Origin: Gammaproteobacteria bacterium
GTDB taxonomy: Bacteria > Pseudomonadota > Gammaproteobacteria > Chromatiales > Chromatiaceae
DNA: 38,250 nt
Direction of reading: 5' to 3'
Assembly: GCA_020445315.1 (NCBI GenBank)
Contig: JAGRGW010000103.1
Span: 1-38,250, forward strand
The notes below the pieces were generated by a model. That model made no database searches and was not told the origin of the DNA. It worked only from the letters and a program-made list of their open reading frames with translations. Numbering within the stretch: the stretch's first letter is position 1; each line of letters opens with the position of its first letter. Below, piece by piece: positions 1-7,905 of this stretch. The translations under genes were made by a program, and so were the position numbers.

Positions 1-255
1 ATCACCGCGATCGACACCCACTGGATCTGGCAGGATGGGCAGCGTCTGACCCGCGAGCCGTTGCGGATCCGTGGCGGCGAAGTGGAGGTGCCGCAGCGCC
101 CCGGTCTCGGTGTCGAGATCGACATGGATCAGGTGCAGCAGGCGCACGAGCTGTACAGGAAGCAGGGGTTGGGGGCGCGCGACGACGCGGTCGCCATGCA
201 GTACCTGGTACCCGGCTGGACTTTCGACAACAAGCGCCCGTGCATGGTGCGCTGA
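1..255 (+). CDS. gudD: Glucarate dehydratase, C-terminal part (5' end outside window)
   Basis: Only the last 84 residues are present; the reading frame is open from base 1 to the TGA at 253-255. The tail, including [23 protein letters not shown], the HELY segment, LGARDDA and a final [14 protein letters not shown], closely matches my recollection of the C-terminus of E. coli glucarate dehydratase, an enolase-superfamily enzyme. The enzyme dehydrates D-glucarate (and usually L-idarate) to 5-dehydro-4-deoxyglucarate in the cytoplasm. The catalytic and Mg-binding residues lie upstream of the window and cannot be checked. The following aldolase starts 15 bases after the stop, so the genes almost certainly form an operon. 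The related GudX lacks full activity in E. coli, so an inactive paralogue cannot be excluded from the tail alone. Confidence 0.9.
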   Translation: MTAIDTHWIWQDGQRLTREPLRIRGGEVEVPQRPGLGVEIDMDQVQQAHELYRKQGLGARDDAVAMQYLVPGWTFDNKRPCMVR

Positions 256-270
256 GGACAGGAACTGAAC

Positions 271-1059
271 ATGCGCAGCAACAGGCTTCGTGAAATCTGG
301 GCCCGGGGCGGCGCGGCCGTCAACGGCTGGCTTGCCATCCCGAACGCGTTCTCGGCCGAGACCATGGCCCACCAGGGCTGGGACTCGCTGACTATCGACC
401 TGCAGCACGGGGTCAACGATTACCAAGCGGCCGTGAATATGCTGACGGCGATCTCGACGACACAGACGGTTCCGCTCGCGCGCGTGCCGTGGCTGGAGCC
501 GGGCATCCTGATGAAGATGCTCGACGCGGGTTGCTACGGCGTCATCTGTCCGATGGTGAACACGGCCGAGGACGCCGAACGGCTGGTGGCGTACACCAAC
601 TATCCGCCGCGGGGTACACGCAGCTTCGGACCCATCCGCGCATTTCTGTACGGCGGCCAGGACTATCCGCAGCATGCGAACGATACCATCGTGGCATTCG
701 CCATGATCGAGACCCGGCAGGGGCTGGACAATCTCGAAGACATCCTCCGGGTCGACGGCCTGGAGGCGATCTACATCGGACCGTCCGATCTCTCCCTGGC
801 GCTCGGTTGCCAGCCGACCTTCGACGAGGTCGATTCCCCGGCTGCCGAGGCGATCGAGTACATCCTGGCGAAGTGCAGGGAGCACAACGTGATTGCCGGC
901 ATCCACAACGGTACGCCCGAGTACGCGCTCAAGCGTATCGGTATGGGCTTCCAGTTCGTCACGATTGCATCCGATGCGCGCCTGATGGCGGCCGGTGCTC
1001 AACAGGTGTTGGGCAAGATGCGGGACGGCCAGGGGTCCAAGAAATCGGGCGGGTATTGA
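271..1059 (+). CDS. HpcH/HpaI-family aldolase, probable 2-dehydro-3-deoxyglucarate aldolase
   Basis: This 262-residue protein has the length and motifs of the class II, metal-dependent HpcH/HpaI aldolases. His46 in IDLQHG is the likely catalytic base, Arg71 in LARVPW the likely pyruvate-binding arginine, and Glu147 (AMIETRQG) and Asp173 (IGPSDLSLALG) the likely metal ligands. The family cleaves 2-oxo-4-hydroxy acids to pyruvate and an aldehyde. Placed between glucarate dehydratase and tartronate semialdehyde reductase, it most likely cleaves 5-dehydro-4-deoxyglucarate to pyruvate and tartronate semialdehyde, the GarL reaction. The IDLQHG motif differs from the GEHAP-type motif I associate with GarL, so I leave the symbol blank; the substrate is inferred from context. 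A GAGGA-type ribosome site (254-258) precedes the ATG. Confidence 0.8.
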   Translation: MRSNRLREIWARGGAAVNGWLAIPNAFSAETMAHQGWDSLTIDLQHGVNDYQAAVNMLTAISTTQTVPLARVPWLEPGILMKMLDAGCYGVICPMVNTAEDAERLVAYTNYPPRGTRSFGPIRAFLYGGQDYPQHANDTIVAFAMIETRQGLDNLEDILRVDGLEAIYIGPSDLSLALGCQPTFDEVDSPAAEAIEYILAKCREHNVIAGIHNGTPEYALKRIGMGFQFVTIASDARLMAAGAQQVLGKMRDGQGSKKSGGY

Positions 1060-1163
1060 CTGGCGGTTGCCAAGCCGCAGAGATCCCGGTTATCAATCCG
1101 TCCTCCCACACGTGTAGAGGGCGGCGCGATTCTTTTTAGATTTCCCCATCCAGGAGCTAAGAC

Positions 1164-2045
1164 ATGAGCAAACTCGGATTCATCGGCCTCGGCATCATGG
1201 GCACCCCCATGGCCGGCCACCTGATCGCCGGCGGCCACGAGGTCTACCTGCACACGCGCAGTGCGGTACCGGCTGAACTGGTCGATGCCGGCGGCACCGC
1301 GTGCGAGAGCGGACGCGAAGTGGCCAGTAACGCGGACGTCATTTTCGTCATGGTGCCGGACACGCCGCACGTCGAGTCCGTGCTGTTCGACGACGACGGT
1401 GTCGCGGCCGGACTGAGCGCCGGCAAGACCGTGGTCGACATGAGCTCGATATCGCCGATGGCGACCAAGCGGTTTGCCGAGCGTATCAATGCACTGGGAT
1501 GCGAGTACCTCGACGCGCCGGTATCGGGCGGCCAGGTCGGTGCGAAAAACGCGGCGCTGTCGATCATGGTCGGCGGCAAACAGGCCACCTTCGATGCGGT
1601 CAAGCCGCTGTTCGACCTGATGGGCAAGAACATCACCCTGGTCGGTGGCAATGGTGACGGTCAAACCGCCAAGGTTGCGAACCAGATCATCGTCGCATTG
1701 AACATCGAGGCGGTCGGCGAGGCGTTGTTGTTCGCGGCGAAGGCCGGTGCCGATCCGGCCAAGGTCCGCGAGGCACTGATGGGCGGCTTCGCGTCGTCGA
1801 AGATCCTCGAGGTTCACGGCGAGCGCATGATCAAGCGCACATTCGATCCCGGCTTCCGCATCGAGTTGCACCAGAAAGACCTGAATCTCGCCCTCAGCAA
1901 CGCGCGCGAGTTGGGTGTGTCGCTGCCGAACACGGCGACTGCGCAGGAACTGTTCAATGCCTGTTGTGCGCACGGTGGGGCCGCTTGGGACCACTCCGCG
2001 ATGGTGCGGGCGCTGGAGAAACTCGCGGACTTCGAAGTCGCCTGA
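1164..2045 (+). CDS. garR: 2-hydroxy-3-oxopropionate (tartronate semialdehyde) reductase
   Basis: A 293-residue beta-hydroxyacid dehydrogenase of normal family length. It has the N-terminal Rossmann motif GFIGLGIMGTPMA (residues 5-17), the substrate-binding DAPVSGG segment (about 117-123) and the catalytic lysine region GQTAKVANQ with Lys170. It reduces tartronate semialdehyde to D-glycerate with NAD(P)H in the cytoplasm. Together with the dehydratase and aldolase upstream it completes glucarate conversion to pyruvate plus glycerate. An AGGAG site lies just before the ATG (GGAGCTAAGAC then ATG). The 104-base gap after the aldolase gene could hold a weak internal promoter, but I see no clear one. 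Confusion with 3-hydroxyisobutyrate dehydrogenase is possible from motifs alone; the neighbours favour GarR. Confidence 0.9.
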   Translation: MSKLGFIGLGIMGTPMAGHLIAGGHEVYLHTRSAVPAELVDAGGTACESGREVASNADVIFVMVPDTPHVESVLFDDDGVAAGLSAGKTVVDMSSISPMATKRFAERINALGCEYLDAPVSGGQVGAKNAALSIMVGGKQATFDAVKPLFDLMGKNITLVGGNGDGQTAKVANQIIVALNIEAVGEALLFAAKAGADPAKVREALMGGFASSKILEVHGERMIKRTFDPGFRIELHQKDLNLALSNARELGVSLPNTATAQELFNACCAHGGAAWDHSAMVRALEKLADFEVA

Positions 2046-2100
2046 CCCGGGGCAGTAGCCCGTGCGCGGTACGCGACGCGATGGGAATATGTGTACCTGT

Positions 2101-2175
2101 CTCCACCGTATTGCCGGTGGAGTGCCAGATGCAAATGAAGTCCAGCCTGGCATCCGGCTTCAGCGGCCGGATGCC
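2101..2175. terminator. Two perfect hairpins between convergent garR and spy-like genes
   Basis: Two inverted repeats lie in tandem. The first is CTCCACCG/CGGTGGAG (2101-2108 and 2115-2122, 6-base loop). The second is a 10-bp stem, GGCATCCGGC/GCCGGATGCC (2149-2158 and 2166-2175, 7-base loop). They sit where two convergent genes end, a usual place for bidirectional termination. Neither is followed by a T-run on either strand, so they are not textbook intrinsic terminators; Rho-dependent ends protected by hairpins are an alternative. Confidence 0.45.
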
Positions 2176-2194
2176 ATGGTCTCCATCAGGGTTG

Positions 2195-2668
2195 TCAGAA
2201 ATCTCGCTTACCTCGGAAGTACTGGCGCTCGTGCCTGTTCGAAGCGCGCATCTCGGCAAGCTGCTGCTGTTGCTCTCCGGTCAACACATCATTGATCTGG
2301 TTCCGCGTCTGCGCGCGCAGAACGATCATCCGTGTCTTTTGAGCACCCTGTTTCTCGGCCAGCTCCGTGATGGTCTCGATGTCCGCACCGTCGACCATTG
2401 CCGTGCGCAGGTCATCGCGACCGTCGCGCATGGCCTCGCGCAAGTCGCGCATGGCATCGCGTGTCTGGTTACGGATCTGTTCGAGCTGCGTCTTCTGTTC
2501 GGTAGTCAGGCCATCCAACTGTTCCAGGGCCGCCATTGGGCCACCACGGCCGCTGCGGTCACAGCCGTGTTGTCCCTTGTGTCCGGCAAAAGCCAGCGTG
2601 GCGCCGGTACCGGTGACGAGCGCGGTTGCAAGGCCCAGGGCGACGATTCGCCTGTTGATCGTTTTCAT
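2195..2668 (-). CDS. Spy/CpxP-family periplasmic protein (LTxxQ motifs)
   Basis: A 157-residue protein with a signal peptide (MKTINRR, a hydrophobic stretch, and a likely cut after AFA near residue 27). The mature part is highly charged and helical, with two LTxxQ-type motifs, GLTTEQKTQL and VLTGEQQQQL, the signature of the Spy/CpxP family. Spy is an ATP-independent periplasmic chaperone and CpxP restrains the CpxA kinase. The start at 2668 is chosen because GGAG lies six bases upstream and a signal peptide follows directly; the frame stays open further upstream without better sites. It is divergent from the CpxR/CpxA-like pair, and a GCAAA-N5-GCAAA repeat sits between them, so Cpx control is likely. 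Whether it acts as chaperone or as CpxP-like inhibitor cannot be decided. Confidence 0.85.
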   Translation of the reverse strand: MKTINRRIVALGLATALVTGTGATLAFAGHKGQHGCDRSGRGGPMAALEQLDGLTTEQKTQLEQIRNQTRDAMRDLREAMRDGRDDLRTAMVDGADIETITELAEKQGAQKTRMIVLRAQTRNQINDVLTGEQQQQLAEMRASNRHERQYFRGKRDF

Positions 2669-2802
2669 GTTTGTCTCCATTTGGGTGAGGACGATCCGTC
2701 CGGGTGTTCCGTGGCTCGTCGACACTGTCTGCTGCCACATGGCAGGTGGCTCCACTCTAGGGAGTTACCGGTTCAGCTTGGGTAGCGGATGGGCGAGGTT
2801 TT

Positions 2803-2817
2803 GCAAAGAAATGCAAA
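2803..2817 (+). promoter_or_regulatory. Candidate CpxR box (GCAAA-N5-GCAAA)
   Basis: A direct repeat GCAAA (2803-2807), five bases, GCAAA (2813-2817) matches the geometry of the CpxR consensus GTAAA-N5-GTAAA, with T replaced by C in both halves. It lies between the divergent Spy-like gene (start 2668) and the CpxR-like gene (start 2888), so it could serve both. The identification rests on pattern and context only. Confidence 0.55.
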
Positions 2818-2887
2818 GTCGTCGCTGCCAGGGTCGGCTAACGGCGCCCGAGCGCGCACAATGAATGCGAGTGGAGTGCGCAGGCAT

Positions 2888-3577
2888 ATGGGCAACGTAC
2901 TGATAATCGACGACGACGTGACGCTGTGCGAATTGCTGACCGAGTATCTCGGCAGCGAGGGATTCACTGTGGCGAGTGTTCACGACGGACCGTCCGGGGT
3001 GGACCGTGCATTGAGCGGGGACTGGGACGTGATCGTGCTGGACGTGATGTTGCCGGGCATGAACGGCTTCGATGTCCTGAAGCAGATCCAGGCACGCTCG
3101 GCCGTCCCCGTGCTCATGCTGACGGCACGTGGCGAAGACACGGATACGGTACTCGGGCTGGAGCTGGGCGCCAATGACTACGTCGCCAAGCCCTGTAGCC
3201 CCCGCGTACTGGTAGCCCGCCTGCGCAACCTGTTGCGGCATCGTCCCGATGCGACCGCCGATGCGATGCCGACACGTCAGCAGGTCGGCGACGTGGGATT
3301 CGACATGGCGACGCGACAGGTTGACGTGGCCGGCCAGCGCATCGAGTTGACGGGTGCCGAGTTCAACCTGCTGGCTTTGTTGCTCGGTCATGCCGGCGAG
3401 GTGGTGTCGAGGGAGGAACTGGCGGAACAGGGGCTCGGTCGCCCGCTCCAGGCCTACGACCGCCGTATCGAAACGCACATGGTGCAGATCCGCAAGAAGC
3501 TCGGCCCACAGTCCGACGGTTCACCCCGAATAAAGACTGTGCGTGGCGTCGGATACCAGTACGTTTCCGGCCAATGA
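2888..3577 (+). CDS. cpxR: OmpR/CpxR-family response regulator
   Basis: A 229-residue regulator with a receiver domain (about 1-118) and an OmpR-type winged-helix DNA-binding domain (about 130-228). Receiver residues are all present: acidic pair in IDDD (8-10), phospho-acceptor Asp52 in VLDVMLPGMNG, Thr in MLTARG and Lys101 in AKPCSP. The output domain carries ELTGAEFNLL, VVSREEL and the KTVRGVGYQY wing, very close in wording to CpxR. The kinase start codon overlaps its stop region (3574-3577), indicating translational coupling. The start at 2888 is set by the conserved beginning of the receiver domain; an in-frame ATG at 2861 would add nine residues. The symbol is offered because of sequence similarity and the adjacent Spy-like gene; another OmpR-family member remains possible. 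Confidence 0.8.
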   Translation: MGNVLIIDDDVTLCELLTEYLGSEGFTVASVHDGPSGVDRALSGDWDVIVLDVMLPGMNGFDVLKQIQARSAVPVLMLTARGEDTDTVLGLELGANDYVAKPCSPRVLVARLRNLLRHRPDATADAMPTRQQVGDVGFDMATRQVDVAGQRIELTGAEFNLLALLLGHAGEVVSREELAEQGLGRPLQAYDRRIETHMVQIRKKLGPQSDGSPRIKTVRGVGYQYVSGQ

Positions 3578-4875
3578 GCCTGTTCCTGCGAATCTTCCTG
3601 TCGTTCTGGCTGGCGATGCTGCTGCTGGCGGGATCGTTCCTGTTCCTGCAGGGCATTTTCGGCGACGAGCGCCTGGAACGGGCGGATGCGGTGCTACAGG
3701 CACGGGCCGGAACCGCGTCTGTGCTGTGGCGGGACGGGGGCGCGTCAGCCGTACACAGCTGGCTGCAGGGCGCCCTTGAGCGGCGAAGACTGACCCTGGT
3801 CGACGATGCGGGCAATCGAGCGGTTCCCGGCCTGCTGCCGCCACCGCTGCGAGAGGTGCTGCCGCGCGAGATCAAGCCGGGTATCGAGCGGCTGGGACGT
3901 GGCCGTATGCTGCTGGCCGCACAGTTGCCGGATATCGAGCCGAGGCTCTACCTCGTCACTGAGATGCATCGCGGGCGGCTCGACCGTATACCGTTCTGGA
4001 TACGCGCTGTCGCCACCATCCTGGTGTTCGGCCTGGTGAGCCTGGCACTGGCACACCTGCTGACGAGGCGGCTGCGTCCCTTGCGGCATGCGGCACAGCG
4101 CATGGCCGATGGCGACCTGGACGTCCGCGTGATCCAGGCGGGCAGGGACGAAATCGGTGCTTTGGGGGATGACTTCAACCTGATGGCCGAACGGCTCAGC
4201 GATCTCCTGCAGGCGCAACGCCGACTCGTCCGTGATGTCTCGCACGAGTTGCGCTCCCCGCTGGCGCGTCTGCGTATCGCGCTGGAACTGGCAGAGCGTT
4301 CCGACGACCCGCGCAAGGCGATCGGGCGTATCGGGAAAGAGGCGGACGAACTGGAGCGTCTGACGACCGAGGTACTGTCGTTGGCACGTCTCGATTCCGG
4401 GCAGGCGGGATTCGACAGCCGGCCGCTGATGCTGGACGAACTGGTTGCGCGCGTCGTGACCGACGCCGAGTTCGAGGCCCGGGCGAGCGCCAGGTCGATC
4501 CGTTTCAGCGGTGAGAAGACGCCCGTGGTCGGGGACGCCGTGTTGCTCCGTTCAGCGGTCGAAAACGTGCTGCGAAATGCTATCCGGTATACGCCGGAAG
4601 GTGGCGAGGTCGCGGTAACGTTGGGCCATGAAAACGGGATGGCCGTGGTCCGGGTCTGTGACGCTGGCCCTGGCCTGGAGGAATCGCAGTTGCAGACCGT
4701 TTTCGATCCGTTTTCGCGTGCCGCCGATGCGCGCGACCGCGACAGTGGAGGTTTCGGCCTGGGCCTGGCCATTGCAAGACGGGCGATGCGCCTGCACGGC
4801 GGCGACATCGATGCGCGCAACCGGCCTGAGGGCGGCCTGGAGATCAGTCTGCGCCTGCCGTTATCTGGTGGGTGA
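3574..4875 (+). CDS. cpxA: CpxA-like sensor histidine kinase
   Basis: A 433-residue membrane kinase. A first membrane helix (about 6-26) precedes a periplasmic sensor of roughly 110 residues; a second helix (about 141-163) leads to a HAMP domain (about 164-215). The dimerisation/phosphorylation domain has His224 in DVSHELRSPLARLRIALE. The ATPase domain has the N box (ENVLRNAIRYTPEGG), the G1 box (DAGPGL), the F box region (FDPFSR) and the G2 box (GFGLGLAIARR). Its start overlaps the regulator gene by four bases (ATGA), so the two are co-translated. By family it would sense misfolded envelope proteins and phosphorylate the regulator. The periplasmic part is divergent and its signal cannot be read from sequence. 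Confidence 0.8.
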   Translation: MSLFLRIFLSFWLAMLLLAGSFLFLQGIFGDERLERADAVLQARAGTASVLWRDGGASAVHSWLQGALERRRLTLVDDAGNRAVPGLLPPPLREVLPREIKPGIERLGRGRMLLAAQLPDIEPRLYLVTEMHRGRLDRIPFWIRAVATILVFGLVSLALAHLLTRRLRPLRHAAQRMADGDLDVRVIQAGRDEIGALGDDFNLMAERLSDLLQAQRRLVRDVSHELRSPLARLRIALELAERSDDPRKAIGRIGKEADELERLTTEVLSLARLDSGQAGFDSRPLMLDELVARVVTDAEFEARASARSIRFSGEKTPVVGDAVLLRSAVENVLRNAIRYTPEGGEVAVTLGHENGMAVVRVCDAGPGLEESQLQTVFDPFSRAADARDRDSGGFGLGLAIARRAMRLHGGDIDARNRPEGGLEISLRLPLSGG

Positions 4876-5017
4876 ACTGGGGAGCACGTGACAGGTCGAC
4901 GGCCCGTTGGTCCACAGTCCGCAACGATTGCACGAACCCGACGGGTGGCGACGCGCCTGCCTGCCGATGCGTCGAATGTGGTTTTATGGCGCGTTTCGCC
5001 AATGGGCAGGAGAGGTC

Positions 5018-5971
5018 ATGACAAACAGCGCCGCGGCAGCCGGAAAAGGTCCATTCAAAGATGCTGTGCTGTCCCAGGAAGGGGCTGAACATCGACATCG
5101 GTTGCGCCAGGAACTGCAGCTCACGCTGCCGTTGACGTATCGCCGGGTATTCCGCGTCGGCAAGGTTCACTGCGAGCTGTACGAGAACGATCGGCCGGAG
5201 GCGCCGGTGATCCTCTTCCTTGCCGGCATCGGGACATACTGCGAACTCTACGCCCGGCTCCTTCACGGCCTGTCCCGGCAGGGGTTCCATGTCGTCGGCG
5301 TCGACCTGCGCGGCCACGGCTATTCCGACGGTGAGCGCGGCGTGTTGACCGTCGAGACGGCGGTCGCCGACCTGTCAGTCGTAATCGATGCATTGGAAAC
5401 CCGCTTCACGGGGCCGTTCTCGGTGTACGGTTATTCCATTGGTGCGACGCTCGGCGCTTCCCTGTGCGTGGCCGACGAGCGCGTCGCGGCACTGTTCTGT
5501 ACGACGCTGTTGATGCCGGAGGTGCCGCCAGATCCCTTGCACCAGATTGGTTGGCACTGGACCCGGGTGAGTGCGTTCTGGTTTCCCGGCCTCAAGGTGC
5601 CGCTGCTGCAGTTCATCGATTTCAAGAAACTGATCCGTGGTGTGTCCGCCGACGCCGTGGACGACATCGAAGACGATCCGCTACTGGTCGACAGTTATCC
5701 GCTCAAGACACTGTCCAGCCTGTTCAACACGCCTACCGGGCTGATGACGATCGGGCGAACGCTTCCCGTGGCGATCATGCACGGTGATGTCGACGAGGTA
5801 TTGCCACTGTCTTACTCGGAGCGGGTCTGTGCATCGATGTCGCAGCCTATCGAGTTGATCCGGGTCGGCGATCATGGGCACATGATCCCCTGGGACAACG
5901 TCGAGCTGAACATCTCGCTGGTTGCGCAATGGATGCGCGTGCATGGCATGGGAGCAGCCGGACAATCCTGA
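5018..5971 (+). CDS. Alpha/beta hydrolase (monoacylglycerol lipase-like, serine type)
   Basis: A 317-residue alpha/beta-hydrolase-fold protein. Visible are DLRGHGYSDGERG (about 96-108), the nucleophile elbow GYSIGA with Ser140, a likely acid in MHGDVDEVLP and a likely catalytic His in GDHGHMIPWDN near the C-terminus. The pattern resembles monoacylglycerol lipases and lysophospholipases, which hydrolyse acyl esters; the substrate is unknown. No signal peptide is visible, so it is probably cytoplasmic. The start at 5018 is supported by AGGAGAGG at 5008-5015; the frame is open upstream to 4907 but that part has no conserved features. It follows the kinase by 142 bases and could have its own promoter. 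Confidence 0.75.
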   Translation: MTNSAAAAGKGPFKDAVLSQEGAEHRHRLRQELQLTLPLTYRRVFRVGKVHCELYENDRPEAPVILFLAGIGTYCELYARLLHGLSRQGFHVVGVDLRGHGYSDGERGVLTVETAVADLSVVIDALETRFTGPFSVYGYSIGATLGASLCVADERVAALFCTTLLMPEVPPDPLHQIGWHWTRVSAFWFPGLKVPLLQFIDFKKLIRGVSADAVDDIEDDPLLVDSYPLKTLSSLFNTPTGLMTIGRTLPVAIMHGDVDEVLPLSYSERVCASMSQPIELIRVGDHGHMIPWDNVELNISLVAQWMRVHGMGAAGQS

Positions 5972-5984
5972 GCACCCGGCGCCC

Positions 5985-6011
5985 TAAAGCATTCCGCCAT
6001 AGAGCCGATTT
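5985..6011 (+). promoter_or_regulatory. Sigma-28 (FliA) type promoter of the chemoreceptor gene
   Basis: TAAAGCAT (5985-5992), 11 bases, then GCCGATTT (6004-6011) matches the sigma-28 consensus TAAAGTTT-N11-GCCGATAA at 12 of 16 positions, with exact spacing and complete TAAAG and GCCGAT cores. It ends about 69 bases before the chemoreceptor start. Chemoreceptor genes are classic FliA targets in flagellated gammaproteobacteria. Confidence 0.75.
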
Positions 6012-6079
6012 AGCTTCAGCTGACCAATTTGTCTGGCCGGCAGGTTCGCGGTTATCGAATCCCGTTATGGAAGGGGGGA

Positions 6080-7774
6080 ATGGTGGCAAAATCTCTGTTC
6101 TGGCGCCTGTTTGCGCCGATTCTCGTCGTCGTCGCGCTCGTATCCGCGGCAATCAGCTGGTACGTACCCGTGTTGGCCCGGCAGCAGGCGGAGTCTGCCG
6201 CGCTGGAGCAGGCGGAAAAGACGGTTTCCCAGTTCAAGACGATTCGCGCCTACTACACCCAGAACGTTGTCGCCAAGGTGCTCGGCAGGGACGGGTTGAA
6301 GGGCTCGTTCAACCATAAGGACGATCCCAACGCGTTCCCGTTGCCGGCCACGATGATCCACGACCTCGGTGAGCAGCTGAAATCCCAGGGCACGAGCCTG
6401 CGCCTGTATTCCGCGTTTCCATTTCCAAACCGGTCCAGCCGGCGCCTCGACGCATTCCAGCAGGGCGCCTGGGATGCGATCAACCGCAATCCGGACCAAC
6501 CCTACGTGAAGGCTGTCAGCGATGCCGACGGCACGCGTGTGCGAGTGGGTATTGCCGACCGCATGGTCGCGGAGGCCTGCGTGGGCTGTCACAACGGTCG
6601 ACCGGATACCCCCAAGGCTGATTGGAAGCTGGGTGACGTGCGTGGCGTATTGGAGGTCGAGACACCCATCGACAACCAGCTCGCTGCCGGCAGTTCGCTC
6701 GCGTGGACGATCATTGCGATGATCCTCGTCGGCGTCGTCATCATTTTCGCGGCACTCTTCGTCGTCTACCGCAACGTCATCGGTCGGCGCCTGGATGCCG
6801 TCGCGATGGCACTGGGCGAGATCGCAGAGGGTGACGGTGATCTGTCCCGTCGTCTCGATGCCCAGGGCGGACACGAAGTGGCGCGCATCGGGGCAGCGTT
6901 CAATGCCTTCGTCGACAAGTTGGGGCAAACGATCGGCGAGGTGCGGGATGCCACCAACGAGCTGGCGTCGGTTTCCGGCGACCTGGCGAGTACGGCACGT
7001 ACGACCAGCGAAAAAGTCACCAACCAGGACAACGAAACGCAGCAGGTCGCCACGGCGGTCAACGAGATGGAGGCCACGGTGCGTGAGATCGCCAGTGGCG
7101 CGGCCAACGCGGCGTCGGCGACCGTTGAAACGGCGGACGCGACCAAGGCTGGCGAACAGGTCGTGCGCGACAGTATCGAGTCGACGCGTAAGCTCGGTTT
7201 GGATATCGGGCAGGCCGCCGAGGCCCTGAACCAGCTCCAGGCCGACAGTGACAACATCAGCGGTGTCCTCGATGTCATTCGCGGCATCGCCGAGCAGACC
7301 AACCTGTTGGCGCTCAATGCCGCGATCGAAGCGGCGCGTGCCGGTGAGCAGGGCCGCGGATTTGCCGTGGTCGCCGACGAGGTGCGGACGCTGGCCGGGC
7401 GAACACAGGAATCGACGCAGGAGATCCAGGAGATGACCGAGCGGCTGGGTGCTGCGACCGACCAGGTCGTTCGCGCCATGTCCAGGAGCCGCGAACAGGC
7501 GGATTCGACGGTCGGTCTCGCCGGGAACGTCGGTGACTACCTGGCCCGGGTCAGGGACTCGGTACAGGTGTTGAAAGACAAGACGACCCAGATCGCGACG
7601 GCGGCGGAGGAACAGGGACAGGTCGTCGGCGAGATCAACCGCAACCTGATCGGTATCGGTGATGCATCGAGAGGCCTCTCAGATGCCGGGCAGGCTACCA
7701 GCCGCCAGGCAGCCAGCGTCGAACAGTTGAGCAGTCGCGTGCAGGCCCTGGTGGCGCATTTCAAGTTGCGCTGA
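6080..7774 (+). CDS. Methyl-accepting chemotaxis protein with Tll0287-like (DUF3365) CxxCH sensor domain
   Basis: A chemoreceptor of 564 residues. The first membrane helix is about 8-30, followed by a periplasmic domain (about 31-205) resembling the DUF3365/Tll0287-like family with a c-type haem motif Cys167-Val-Gly-Cys170-His171 near its end. The second membrane helix is about 208-230, then HAMP (about 231-285) and the signalling coiled coil. The signalling tip has the conserved IRGIAEQTNLLALNAAIEA-type hairpin and AVVADEVRTLA. By family it would relay a redox or small-ligand signal through CheW/CheA to the flagellar motor. No C-terminal CheR/CheB-tethering pentapeptide is visible. The start is at 6080 (ATG) or 6083 (GTG), behind a G-rich AAGGGGGG site. 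A sigma-28 promoter lies directly upstream. Confidence 0.88.
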   Translation: MVAKSLFWRLFAPILVVVALVSAAISWYVPVLARQQAESAALEQAEKTVSQFKTIRAYYTQNVVAKVLGRDGLKGSFNHKDDPNAFPLPATMIHDLGEQLKSQGTSLRLYSAFPFPNRSSRRLDAFQQGAWDAINRNPDQPYVKAVSDADGTRVRVGIADRMVAEACVGCHNGRPDTPKADWKLGDVRGVLEVETPIDNQLAAGSSLAWTIIAMILVGVVIIFAALFVVYRNVIGRRLDAVAMALGEIAEGDGDLSRRLDAQGGHEVARIGAAFNAFVDKLGQTIGEVRDATNELASVSGDLASTARTTSEKVTNQDNETQQVATAVNEMEATVREIASGAANAASATVETADATKAGEQVVRDSIESTRKLGLDIGQAAEALNQLQADSDNISGVLDVIRGIAEQTNLLALNAAIEAARAGEQGRGFAVVADEVRTLAGRTQESTQEIQEMTERLGAATDQVVRAMSRSREQADSTVGLAGNVGDYLARVRDSVQVLKDKTTQIATAAEEQGQVVGEINRNLIGIGDASRGLSDAGQATSRQAASVEQLSSRVQALVAHFKLR

Positions 7775-7905
7775 GTGGACGGGGCGGCGCCTGTGTGCGC
7801 CGTCGAACGCTGTCCGTCCCGGTATCGAGGTACCCGGCCTGACCGGGGCACCTGCGGGCGTGTTCTGACTCCGCCAGGAAGGGTGCAGCACTACACCGGC
7901 CACCG

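Noticed and set aside
999..2153. 384-codon open frame on the minus strand across garR
   Set aside because: It lies antisense to a clearly conserved gene, has an Arg/His/Gln-rich composition and no domain; a GC-rich shadow frame.
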